The notes: generated by a model not told the origin, from the letters alone. Counted from the first letter of the stretch, positions 53,701-61,526 are shown. The stretch: 64,000 bases of DNA from Actinomyces sp. HPA0247 (GCA_000411415.1 KE150450.1:942932-1006931); one strand, 5' to 3'. Translations and numbers: made by a program.

Positions 53701-55669
53701 CCGCCAGGTAGCGCCACAGGTTCAGGTAGGTGATGAAGTCCGAATGCGGGTCCGCCAGGCGTGCGTGCGAGGCGTCCGCCGCGCCCTGGTGCTCGGCCGG
53801 GCGCTCGCGCACGTCCTGGATCGACAGCGCCGCCACGATGACGAGCACCTCCGAGGCGCATCCCAGGCGCTCGGCCTCCAGCAGCATGCGCCCCAGGCGC
53901 GGGTCGATCGGCAGGCGTGCCAGGTCCCGGCCGATGCCGGTGAGCCTGTACTGGGACGAGGCCGGGGTTGCGTCCTCGGTCCCACTGCCCTGCGCGAGCG
54001 CTCCGATCTCCACGAGCAGGGCCACGCCGTCGCGCACCGCGCGCCGATCCGGGGCGTCCAGGAACGGGAAGTCCTCGACCGCGCCCAGGCCCAGGGACGC
54101 CATCTGCAAAATGACGCTGGCCAGCGACGTGCGCAGGATCTCCGGCTCCGTGAAACGCGGGCGCGAGTTGTAATCGGCCTGCGAGAAGAGGCGGATCGCC
54201 ACGCCCTCCGCGACGCGGCCACATCGGCCCGCGCGCTGGTTCGCACTCGCCTGGCTGATCGGCTCGATCGGCAGGCGCTGCACCTTCGTCTTATTGGAAT
54301 AGCGGGAAATGCGCGCCAAACCCGGGTCGATGACGTAGCGGATGCCCGGCACCGTCAGCGACGTCTCCGCGACGTTCGTCGCCAGGACCACGCGGCGCAG
54401 GCGGTGCGGCTCGAAGACGCGATGCTGCTCGGCCGCCGTCAGCCGCGCGTACAGTGGCAGGATTTCGATGTCTCCCGGGCGAGCGCCCTTGTCGTCTCCC
54501 GCGCGCCGGCCTCGTCCCTTCAGGTGATCGAGGAGGGCCGCCTCCGTGTCGCGGATGTCGCGCTCACCGGGCAGGAAGACCAGGATGTCGCCGTCGCCCT
54601 CCGCGCTCAGCTCGTCCACCGCGTGGCAGATCGCGGTCTCCACGTCGATGTCCTCGCCCATGCCGTAGCCCAGCGTCGCCAGCTCGTCGTCCGGGTCCTC
54701 CAGGACCAGCTGCATGGGGCCGGAGCTCTGCTCGTCTGCGCTCTCCTCGCGCTTGTCCGCTTGCTGCGCCGAGGCCTCGGACGTGTACGAGGAGGGCGTC
54801 GTCGGGCCGAGGGGACGGTAGCGGATCTCGACTGGGTACGTGCGGCCCGACACCTCGATGACCGGCGCCGGCTCGATCAGGCGACCCGAACCGGGCGTGC
54901 CCTCCCACGTGCCGAAATGGCGTGCGAAACGGTCCGAATCGATTGTCGCCGACGTGATGATGACCTTCAGGTCCGGGCGCGCGGGCAGCAGGCGCGCCAC
55001 GTAGCCCAGGATGAAGTCGATGTTCAGGCTGCGCTCGTGGGCCTCGTCGATGATGAGCGTGTCGTAGCGGCGCAGCATCGGATCCGACTGAATCTCCGCC
55101 AGCAAGATGCCGTCCGTCATGAGCTTGACGAGGGTCGTGGGGCCGACCTCGTCCGTGAAACGCACCTGGTAGCCGACCACCTGGCCCGGTTCGCGGCCCA
55201 CGGTCTGGCCCAGCTCGTCGGCGATGCGATCCGCGACCGAGCGCGCCGCGAGCCTACGCGGCTGAGTGTGCCCGATCATGCCCGCGACGCCGCGGCCCAG
55301 CTGCATGCAGATCTTCGGCAGCTGCGTCGTTTTACCCGAGCCGGTCTCGCCCGACACGATGACCACCTGGTGGTCTCGGATGGCGCGCGCGATCTCACCC
55401 CGGCGCTCGCTCACCGGCAGGTCGGGGAATTCGATCACGGGGATCGCCGCGGCGCGTTCTGCTAGCTGCTCCGGCGTGAAGGGCTTGAAGGGGCGCGCGT
55501 GCTCGCGCGGGCGGCGGCCCTCGCGGCTGCGGTTATCGCGGCCCTGGCGGCCTGCCTGGCCTCGGCGGCGCCGCGCGCCGTCGCGCCCGTTGGCGGGGCG
55601 ACCCGCGTTGCGAGAACGGGGGCCGCGCTCGTTGGGCTCGGACGGAGGCGTGGGGCGAGAGTCAGGCAT
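50699..55669 (-). CDS. hrpA: DEAH-box RNA helicase HrpA
   Basis: 1656 aa from the ATG at 55669. The first 60 residues are basic and disordered. Motif I GETGSGKTTQ is at about 107-116, motif II DEAH at 208-211, SAT (TSATID) and the ERDIRDTE and QRAGRCGR motifs follow, then the helicase-associated domains and the DUF3418 region of HrpA. It is an ATP-driven RNA helicase; E. coli HrpA is linked to mRNA processing and ribosome rescue. Usual length is about 1300 aa. The extra length comes from inserts: one with SSYTSEASAQQADKREES (about 295-320) and long Ala/Pro/Thr/Glu/Lys-rich stretches about 1140-1420. The 13-mer at 53955 encodes DEAGV in a loop. Confidence 0.95.
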   Translation of the reverse strand: MPDSRPTPPSEPNERGPRSRNAGRPANGRDGARRRRGQAGRQGRDNRSREGRRPREHARPFKPFTPEQLAERAAAIPVIEFPDLPVSERRGEIARAIRDHQVVIVSGETGSGKTTQLPKICMQLGRGVAGMIGHTQPRRLAARSVADRIADELGQTVGREPGQVVGYQVRFTDEVGPTTLVKLMTDGILLAEIQSDPMLRRYDTLIIDEAHERSLNIDFILGYVARLLPARPDLKVIITSATIDSDRFARHFGTWEGTPGSGRLIEPAPVIEVSGRTYPVEIRYRPLGPTTPSSYTSEASAQQADKREESADEQSSGPMQLVLEDPDDELATLGYGMGEDIDVETAICHAVDELSAEGDGDILVFLPGERDIRDTEAALLDHLKGRGRRAGDDKGARPGDIEILPLYARLTAAEQHRVFEPHRLRRVVLATNVAETSLTVPGIRYVIDPGLARISRYSNKTKVQRLPIEPISQASANQRAGRCGRVAEGVAIRLFSQADYNSRPRFTEPEILRTSLASVILQMASLGLGAVEDFPFLDAPDRRAVRDGVALLVEIGALAQGSGTEDATPASSQYRLTGIGRDLARLPIDPRLGRMLLEAERLGCASEVLVIVAALSIQDVRERPAEHQGAADASHARLADPHSDFITYLNLWRYLAVQARDLSGSAFRRLCRAEFFHYLRWREWRDVVGQLRQMARALGIGVGPVGEPSTGDVVEAAQFGGAQDAAVRAVLAYGQGPASVDADQVHRSLLVGLLSYLGSWDETKRDYEGARGTHFTIWPGSGVSGHPAWVMTAELVETSRLFARTVARIRPEWVEPAARGLLKRSYSEPFWSVAKGAAMVRERVTLYGLTLAADREVLLGRLGDLVIDEAVAASRSHAPRAGSLEALAAGLVSASKDPLSSGSFEPRHFEELAAAREGTTARELAREMFIRNALVDGQWRERHGFQRRNEALVEQAREVERRSRTHGLVADEQARFRFFDDLIPEHVTSAAAFNRWWKDERRSHPDLLIYPASLLMPREATSGEGFPDRWQCGDLSLPLSYEFAPGSPRDGVSMRIPIEVLERVSDKGTDWLVPGMREDLLTEAIRALPKGVRRLLAPAPDVAASVARWIEQAGDEPVEAVAASADKAAGKAAKADGSDDPDPLSLDAAMGRLAAWGATSGKLSTRNSPAKAPKKAAQKEAPAPESTQQGVPAASEAPKPRPLTEGPVLEALAHAVRVLRGVDLSEADLAHARAHLPDHLRMTFVVTDASGKELGAGKDLAYLQRTLASDANKAVRTAVRAALEEAGEKQARRNKRGRGTSQKTAATGANNTTDGATSPTDTSAGSRGGENSPTPTRGTTTTGTGPRDAAQASSPDPAFHADGVTQMPTLPRSITQTSGSMTLRAFPALVPQGSAAAPAAGVRVMASAAEADREHRAGLARLLLSRIALATNRVTTRWTGREALMLAASPYADTAALVADAQLASTLSLVDELSTPSDVRDPEAFETLVAAARDAHEDRVYQILSHVVRALEASAEADAAVRSHPQASLEETTRDVAAHGKTLLYEGFVSATPAFALPHLARYLRAGAVRIERAASSPGALSRDLEDMDRIHQAEADIAATRQALERRPYDARRDAALTQARWMAEELRVSMFAQTLGTPNKVSMKRLLGVLAGAR

Positions 55670-55709
55670 GATATTGCCAGTCTAGTCGCAGGCCAGAGGG
55701 GGATGCCGG

Positions 55710-56681
55710 TCAGGCGGTGGGTGCTTCGCCCTGCAGGTCCTCGTCAAAGCGAGTGACAGGCGGCTCCAGACGCAGCTCCACGAGGTCACGCGCCAGCTGG
55801 TCGATCTCCTCGCCCTGATGCAACGTCGACCTCCACGAGGCCGGGATGGCCTCGACCCCGTAGAACGCGCCGCCCAGCTGGCCGTAGATCGCAGCGTTCG
55901 TGTCCGTGTCGCCGCCCATGTTCGCAATCGCCAGAGTCGCGTCCTTGAAGGACGGGAAATCCAGGAGGCCATGCACCGCCAGGCGCAGGCCGTTCACGAT
56001 GTAGCCGTTGGTTTCCGCCTCCCACGAGGCGCGCACCTGCGGATCCGGGCTGATCACCCGAGCGGCCATTTCATCGAAAGCCGCACCTGTCGACGCCCAT
56101 GAGACGTCCATGAGCTGCTCCGGCGACCACCCCAGCAGCGCGCCCACCAGCAGGGCGGCGAACACCTCGGTGGCGGCCTCGGCCTCGAACGAGAAGTGCG
56201 TCTCGCGCGCGCTCAGACGCGCGGTGGCAACGACCTCGCGAGGGGAACGCGAGCGGAAACCCGCGATCACCATGGGCGCCAGACGCATGATCGCGCCGTT
56301 ACCGGCGCTGTTCGTGCGCTCGGCGGTCACCGGCACGCGGCGCTCGTGCTCGTAATCGAACAGTGCGGCGCGCACCTGGCCGCCGATATCGAAACACCTG
56401 TCCGTCGACGAACGGTAGCCCTTCGAAAACCAGCGCTGGTAGCGCTCCATCACGTCAAACGAGTCGTAGCGGCCCTGCGCCAGCAGCGAATCCGCGATGC
56501 ACAGGGCCATCGACGTGTCATCCGTCCACTGGCCCGGCTTCAGCAGGAACGGGCCGCCACCCACCATGTCCGTAATCGGCTCGAAAGTCCCCGCCCACTT
56601 GAACTCATTCGTGGTGCCCACCGCGTCGCCGACCGCCAGGCCCACCATGGCGCCGCGCGCCCGAGAAAGAAAAGTCGTCAT
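55710..56681 (-). CDS. ADP-ribosylglycohydrolase family protein
   Basis: 323 aa from the ATG at 56681 (MTTFLSRARGAMVG), with GGGGG upstream. The fold's two metal-binding signatures are present: WTDDTSMAL near residue 53 and GGDTDTNAAI near 258, plus GLAVGDAVG at the N-terminus. These enzymes remove ADP-ribose from proteins or from other acceptors using magnesium. Context gives no target. It lies 41 bp from the hrpA start on the same strand and may belong to that transcript. Confidence 0.93.
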   Translation of the reverse strand: MTTFLSRARGAMVGLAVGDAVGTTNEFKWAGTFEPITDMVGGGPFLLKPGQWTDDTSMALCIADSLLAQGRYDSFDVMERYQRWFSKGYRSSTDRCFDIGGQVRAALFDYEHERRVPVTAERTNSAGNGAIMRLAPMVIAGFRSRSPREVVATARLSARETHFSFEAEAATEVFAALLVGALLGWSPEQLMDVSWASTGAAFDEMAARVISPDPQVRASWEAETNGYIVNGLRLAVHGLLDFPSFKDATLAIANMGGDTDTNAAIYGQLGGAFYGVEAIPASWRSTLHQGEEIDQLARDLVELRLEPPVTRFDEDLQGEAPTA

Positions 56682-56766
56682 GCCCCCAGTCTCGCATACC
56701 GGGTGCACACGTGGGTCCCGGCCGCCGCCCCACGCCTCGCCCGAGGCCAGGGGAACGCGCGAGTCA

Positions 56767-56780
56767 GCCCCGGCCTCGTC
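56767..56780 (-). repeat. Dispersed 14-mer (intergenic copy)
   Basis: Exact copy between two genes, followed by a second, degenerate CCCGGCCTCAT at about 56793. Confidence 0.8.
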
Positions 56781-56816
56781 CCCCGAGACCTTCCCGGCCT
56801 CATCCCGGTAGAGACG

Positions 56817-57959
56817 TCAGGATACCGAGGTGCCGAACAGCAGGCCCAGCAGGTAGGTGACGCCCGCCGCGCCGTAACCCACGAGGAGCTGGCGCAGCGC
56901 GCGGGGCGTCGGCGCCTGACCCGAGAGGATGCCGACCACGCCGCCCGTAAACAGCAGGGCGACGCCGACGATCGCGGCCGCGACGGCGATCGCCGCCAGG
57001 CCCGTCAGGCCCAGAATGTAGGGGATCAACGGGAAGATCGCGCCCATAGCGAAGAAACAGAACGAGGACAGGGCCGCCTTCGTGGGCGTGCCCACCTGAT
57101 CTCCCGCGCCGTCCGACTCGGGGCTATCACCGAGGGCCGCGCGCAGCGCGATCGCGCCGGACTCGCCGGTCGCCGGCTTGGCGAGGCGCGCAAAGACCTG
57201 CTTCGCGTGCCGCTCAGCCTCCTCCTCGCTCTCGCCGCGCGCGCGGAACACGAGGGCCAGCTCGTTCGCGTCCACATCCAGGTCCGTCACCGCCTGGTGC
57301 GCGTCCGGATCGGGGATCGAGGCGTCGAGGAGCTCGCGCTGACTGCGCACACTCACCCACTCGCCGGCCGCCATCGACAGGGCGCCCGCGAGCAGGCCCG
57401 ACACGCCCGTCAGCAGGACGACGTGCGGCTCCATGCCCGAGGCCGCCACACCCAGCACGAGAGCCAGGTTCGACACGAGGCCATCGTTCGCGCCGAAGAC
57501 CGCCGCGCGGAACGTGCCCGCCAGCGTCTCGCGCGACTTCGCCGCCAGGGAGCGGATGACCTCGGCGTGAATCTGCTCGTCGGCCTGCATGTGCGCCGGC
57601 ACATCATCATCCACGTCGCGCGCGGAACGCTGCTCCGCGCGCTGAGCCATCGCCAGAATGAAAATCGTGCCAAAAAGATGCGCGAGGACCGACGCGGCGC
57701 GCGTGCGCAACGGCGGCTTCGGGGCGGGCAGGGCGTGCTCACCGAGGCGCGCCAGCCAATACTCCTCGTGGCGGCGCTCCGCCTCCTCGAGCTGCAAGAG
57801 GACAGCGCGCTCCTCGCCCGTGCGGCGCTCCGAAAGATCGCGGTATGTGCGAGCCTCCATGCGCTCTTCCGCCAGGTGCTTGCGCCAGCGCTTAATCTGC
57901 TCGCGCGTGGGTTCCTGGCCGCTGGTCCGCTGGTGCGCGCTCACGGCCTCGTGACTCAT
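56817..57959 (-). CDS. VIT/CCC1-family transporter with ferritin-like N-terminal domain
   Basis: 380 aa from the ATG at 57959. A TTG at 57968 overlapping the upstream stop would add three residues. Residues about 15-130 are a helical region with repeated Glu and EEAERRHEEYW, resembling a rubrerythrin-like iron-binding domain. From about 155, FGANDGLVSNLALVLGVA and LAGALSMAAGEWVSVRSQRE are typical VIT motifs, and five hydrophobic segments follow. VIT proteins export iron or manganese in exchange for protons. Ferritin-VIT fusions have been described for other bacteria. The substrate here is inferred. It follows the YtxH-like gene without a gap. Confidence 0.88.
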   Translation of the reverse strand: MSHEAVSAHQRTSGQEPTREQIKRWRKHLAEERMEARTYRDLSERRTGEERAVLLQLEEAERRHEEYWLARLGEHALPAPKPPLRTRAASVLAHLFGTIFILAMAQRAEQRSARDVDDDVPAHMQADEQIHAEVIRSLAAKSRETLAGTFRAAVFGANDGLVSNLALVLGVAASGMEPHVVLLTGVSGLLAGALSMAAGEWVSVRSQRELLDASIPDPDAHQAVTDLDVDANELALVFRARGESEEEAERHAKQVFARLAKPATGESGAIALRAALGDSPESDGAGDQVGTPTKAALSSFCFFAMGAIFPLIPYILGLTGLAAIAVAAAIVGVALLFTGGVVGILSGQAPTPRALRQLLVGYGAAGVTYLLGLLFGTSVS

Positions 57960-57964
57960 CGCGC

Positions 57965-58282
57965 TCAACGCTGCGTCGTCGAAGACGTCGCCTGCGCGTC
58001 AACCGTCGTCGACGTGGCGGACCCGGCGGAGGGCTGCGTGGCGGGGGCACCGAAAAGGCGTTCCTTCACGGCGTCGGCAACCTTATCGGTCACCTGCTCG
58101 CCGCCCGCACGCACGAGGTCGGACATCTTCTGCCACGCCGCGTCCAAGGGACGAGCAACGACCGGGAAACGGCGCAGCTTCGAGGCATTCGCGCGGATCT
58201 GCTCGTAGCGTTCGCGGCCCGCGCGCGTGCCTAGGACGTATCCGATGCCGAGTCCGATGAGGATTCCGGTCTTGGTTCCCAT
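57965..58282 (-). CDS. YtxH-like small membrane protein
   Basis: 105 aa from the ATG at 58282 (MGTKTGILIGLGIG), preceded by GAGAAGGA; a longer upstream frame is not supported. An N-terminal Gly-rich helix (GILIGLGIGYVLGTRAGRERYEQI) is followed by an amphipathic, Lys/Arg-rich stretch, and the C-terminus is low-complexity Ser/Thr/Ala. It matches the YtxH/gas-vesicle-like small family of stress-linked membrane proteins. Function unknown. Translation runs on into the VIT gene. Confidence 0.8.
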   Translation of the reverse strand: MGTKTGILIGLGIGYVLGTRAGRERYEQIRANASKLRRFPVVARPLDAAWQKMSDLVRAGGEQVTDKVADAVKERLFGAPATQPSAGSATSTTVDAQATSSTTQR

Positions 58283-58530
58283 GAATGTCCTTCTCTCGCT
58301 GCAAGTTGTGGGCGTCGCATTGGCGCGGGCGGTCGCTGATCCTCGTGGGCGCGCTTCCCACCGGCGCATATGCACCCCATCTTAATGGTGCCGCGTCCCC
58401 CGGCGCATGATCCTCGACCTGAGCGGGGATTTTTCTCGGCTCTTTCTCGCGCGGTGTGTCGTCTTGTCACATTTGTGCACAGTATGGTCGCCCCTTCACG
58501 CCGAGGGCCTGAAAGCGCTATGTTTGATAC

Positions 58531-59373
58531 GTGAGCCAGATAACGATTGAGACGCCCCGGGGAGTGTCCCTCTCCGGGACATTCACGCGTCCCGTGGACT
58601 GCCGCGATGCTGCGGTGATCTTTTCTCACACCTTTTTTTCGGATCGTCACGCATCGGGCATGTTCGACTCACTCGGTCGCATATTGCGTCGTGCGGGCTA
58701 TGCGACACTCACCTTCGATTACTCCGGCCACGGAGCCTCGGGCGACGAAATCATCGCCTTCGATCCGCTCATCGAAGACTTCCGCTCCGCCTCCGGATGG
58801 CTCGCAGACCAGGGCTTCGCACGCCAAATCTGCATCGGCCACGAGTTCGGCGCCGCCGTCGCGCTGCGCTCCCGCCCGCCCGCCGTGCAGACATACGTGC
58901 TGGTCTCCCCGGTCCTCGGCCCCCTCTCCTACGACTGGAACCTCGTGTTCTCCGACGTGCAGCTCTCCGACCTCGAGCGCCACGGCGCCACCACCGTCCC
59001 CGACGACTCCGCGTCAGTGCGCCAACAGTTCACCATCTCCAAGCGCACCCTGGCCGACATGTCCATGGTCTCCGGCGAAAACGCGCTGCGTGGCATCAGC
59101 GCTCCGGTGCTCATCACGCACGACTCCTTCGACGAGGAAACCGGCCTGCTCGACCGTACGCGCGAAGTCTTCCACCTGCTGCCCGACGGCTCCCATGTCG
59201 AGATGACCGCCTTGCCCGACGGTATTGCAGGCGAATACACGCCGGTCGACGGGGTGCCCGTCACCGACGAGGCCGTGGACCGCGCCCTGGCCGCCTCCGG
59301 CGCATCGCACCTGCCCGCGCTGACGGATGTCGCGCTCAGGTGGTCGAGTCGCTGGGTGCCTGTGAGCCGCTAG
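58531..59373 (+). CDS. Alpha/beta hydrolase (serine aminopeptidase-like)
   Basis: 280 aa from the GTG at 58531. DCRDAAVIFSHTFFSDRHASGMF is the oxyanion-hole region, DYSGHGASG the following loop, and the nucleophile position reads IGHEFGAA, with Glu where the family usually has Ser (G-H-S-x-G). An Asp (HDSFDEETG) and His (DGSHVEM) are in the right places. The family is esterase/thioesterase-like. The missing serine could mean a non-catalytic or differently acting protein; this should be checked. Family is firm, activity is not. Confidence 0.85.
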   Translation: MSQITIETPRGVSLSGTFTRPVDCRDAAVIFSHTFFSDRHASGMFDSLGRILRRAGYATLTFDYSGHGASGDEIIAFDPLIEDFRSASGWLADQGFARQICIGHEFGAAVALRSRPPAVQTYVLVSPVLGPLSYDWNLVFSDVQLSDLERHGATTVPDDSASVRQQFTISKRTLADMSMVSGENALRGISAPVLITHDSFDEETGLLDRTREVFHLLPDGSHVEMTALPDGIAGEYTPVDGVPVTDEAVDRALAASGASHLPALTDVALRWSSRWVPVSR

Positions 59374-59439
59374 CTGCCCGCCGCGTGCGTTGCGGCGCCT
59401 GTTATTCCACCTGGTTTTCGGCGTTGCTACGCCCGCCTG

Positions 59440-59830
59440 ATTTCCGGCGTTGCTTGTGGTGCCGCTGGTGTTCTGGGCGCCGCGTGTGCTTTGTTGGGCC
59501 GGGCTGCTTGGTGTGCCCGTGGGCGGCGGCCCGCCCGCGAGCCGTCCGCGCAGCGCGTTGTTGCTGGTGGCCCCACGGGTGTTCTGGGCGCCGTCGGGCC
59601 CGGCCGCCCGCGAGATCGCCACACGCGAGCCTAAAGGCTCGGAGTGGTCGATCTCGAGGCCCGCCCTGGCCCTCCGGACCCTCCGGCGCCCTCCACACCA
59701 GTGGGGCTTGTGTCGCTGATGTCTGGTTCGGCGCGTCGTCTCGGAGCCTGGCCAGGCCCCGCAGGCCCGCAGGCCCCGCGGTGGGCTCCAATCGGGCGGT
59801 TCGTGTGCTGCTGCCCTGACCCTGCGCCAC
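59440..59830. repeat. Composite repeat with one unit nested in another
   Basis: The beta left arm CGAGCCGTCCGCGC is at 59537-59550 and the beta right arm GGCGCGTCGTCTCGG at about 59730-59745. Between them is a whole alpha unit: CGAGATCGCCACACGCGAG, CCTAAAGG loop, CTCGGAGTGGTCGATCTCG (about 59610-59658), with the same flanks as the copy at 29.46-29.64 kb. This looks like an insertion of one unit into another. Confidence 0.75.
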
Positions 59831-59849
59831 CCTCTGATCCTGCCTCGCC

Positions 59850-59962
59850 AATTTCGCATGCAATTCCCCTGGGAGTATTTCGAGATTTGAATTGTGATCG
59901 TTGGAATTGCAACGTTTCTAGGCTTTGTTGAAAGTTCATTTAGGTGAATTGCATGCGAAATT
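59850..59962. repeat. 113-bp inverted-repeat element, copy 15
   Basis: AATTTCGCATGCAATTCCCC to GAATTGCATGCGAAATT. First interior type (GATCGTTGGAATTGCAACG). Followed by GGGGGAGG, as are copies 3 and 4. Confidence 0.92.
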
Positions 59963-60044
59963 GGGGGAGGGGCGCGTTGGTGGGTGAGGTGGGGTGTTGG
60001 TGCGTGACTTTTTTCGCCCTGCTCGGCTTGGTGGTGGTGGAAGC

Positions 60045-60194
60045 GGTATAAAACTCTCCCTGCTGGCGCAAAATGCGTCGAAAATGGGTATTTCGGGTGT
60101 GCCGGGAGAGTTTTGTACCGGGTGCGGCCGCCGGGCTGCGTGCGGGGAGAGTTTTGTACCGGCACCGGCCCTGGATCCGGTACAAAGTTCTCCC
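60045..60194. repeat. Hairpin array, GGTACAAAACTCTCCC arm type (third)
   Basis: Left arm GGTATAAAACTCTCCC (60045-60060), 43-nt interior, right arms GGGAGAGTTTTGTACCGG at 60104 and 60145, closing left-type arm at 60179-60194. Parallel to the array at 17.03 kb. Confidence 0.85.
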
Positions 60195-60217
60195 GGCATG
60201 GCTTGTTATTGGCGTGA

Positions 60218-60380
60218 GCGCGAAATAGTTCGCCCGGCGCACCCAAAATGGCCTAAAATCAGCGTTTTTTGGCGTGCTGGGCGAACTTATTCGCGGAAGT
60301 GCCCAAGAGGGCGGGTTGCTGGGCGAACTTTTTCGCGGGGGTGCCCAAGAAGGTGGGTTGCCGGGCGAACTCTGTCGCGA
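60218..60380. repeat. Hairpin array, GCGAAAAAGTTCGCCC arm type (third)
   Basis: Left arm GCGCGAAATAGTTCGCCC (60218-60235), 43-nt interior close to that at 16.64 kb, right arms at 60279, 60321 and 60363, each 42 bp apart. The first right arm (GGGCGAACTTATTCGCGG) also carries an A inside the T-run. Confidence 0.85.
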
Positions 60381-60449
60381 GTGGGCCCGAGAAGGCCCCA
60401 TGCTGGACGACCTTCGTTCGGCACATTGCGCCCTACCGACGCCAGACAC

Positions 60450-61526
60450 CTACCAGCCGCGCACCAGCTCCACGAGAGTCGGGGATGTCAGCCACTGCCT
60501 CGTGCCGAAGGAGGACACCGACACCGCGGCCACGGCCGACGCGAAGCGGATGAGGCGCTCCGGATCCGCGTCCCCGCCGCGCTCAATCGCCCACGTGAAA
60601 GCCCCGTGGAAGGCGTCGCCCGCCCCCAGCGTCGACGCGTCCGGAACAGCGTCAACGGGAACCTCGCCGCTTGCGCCATCCCACCAGTACTGCACGGAGC
60701 GATCCCCGCGCGTGCGAACCGTGCGCGTGATGCCGAAGCCCCGCAGGAACTCGGCGACCTGCGCCCCATCAGGGTGCGCCATGAGAGGCGGCGCGAAATC
60801 CTCCGACACGACCGCAATGTCGACGAAGCCCAGCAGGGGAGTGAGCCAGTCCTTCCACGAGCCGCCGTCCAGGATGCGCGGGTGCGGCGGGCGCGCCTCG
60901 AGCGGGGCGAACGGGTCATCCCCGTCAACCTCGGGAACGCCCAGCGTGAGGGCCGCCTGCGCAAGCGCCGGGTTGTGCCCGTCGATGAGGACCGCGCCGA
61001 CGCGCTCGGGCAGCTCAGCCGCGACGCGCCCCGCATCCGCGTCAAGCCGCGCGTTCGTGGAGGCCACCATGCGTCCGCTCGGGTGCTCGATGATCGAGGA
61101 CACGGCGGGCTCTCGCCCCGCGGGGGACGAGGCCGGGGCGGTGTCACGCAGACCGGGCCCGGCCGGGTGCTCGCCCGCGCCGGAAGACGAAGCGGTGAGC
61201 GCCGTCGCGTCCAGCACGCGCACGCCTGCGGCCGCCAGGTCGGCGGCGAGGAAGGCTGACACTGGGCCCTCGCCGAGCGCCGTCAACAGCGTGGGCGCTT
61301 CCGCGGAGGGAACCACAGTGCAAGAGGTGGCCCCGGCCTCGTCGTCAGAATCAAAGAGAACGCGCGAGGCCGCGCACAGAGCCGCGTACGTGACCGCTGC
61401 GTTCGTCGCGGGACCACCGGCGGCCATTGTGAAATCCGTTGAGGTGACCTTCAGTAACGGGTCCGGCACATGGTCGAGGCGATGCAGGACGTCCAGGGTC
61501 GTGAGCCCGGCGAAGAGTGCAGTCAT
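60450..61526 (-). CDS. PfkB-family sugar kinase
   Basis: 358 aa from the ATG at 61526 (MTALFAGLTTLDVL). The N-terminal AGGPATNAAVTYAAL and the C-terminal GAGDAFHGAF with the catalytic Asp define the ribokinase/PfkB family, which phosphorylates sugars or nucleosides. The substrate is not readable. Two dispersed 14-mers (61126, 61330) are in frame and give APASS and DEAGA; one lies in a long insert (about 130-150) that ordinary members lack. It is divergent from the channel gene at 61607. Confidence 0.92.
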   Translation of the reverse strand: MTALFAGLTTLDVLHRLDHVPDPLLKVTSTDFTMAAGGPATNAAVTYAALCAASRVLFDSDDEAGATSCTVVPSAEAPTLLTALGEGPVSAFLAADLAAAGVRVLDATALTASSSGAGEHPAGPGLRDTAPASSPAGREPAVSSIIEHPSGRMVASTNARLDADAGRVAAELPERVGAVLIDGHNPALAQAALTLGVPEVDGDDPFAPLEARPPHPRILDGGSWKDWLTPLLGFVDIAVVSEDFAPPLMAHPDGAQVAEFLRGFGITRTVRTRGDRSVQYWWDGASGEVPVDAVPDASTLGAGDAFHGAFTWAIERGGDADPERLIRFASAVAAVSVSSFGTRQWLTSPTLVELVRGW

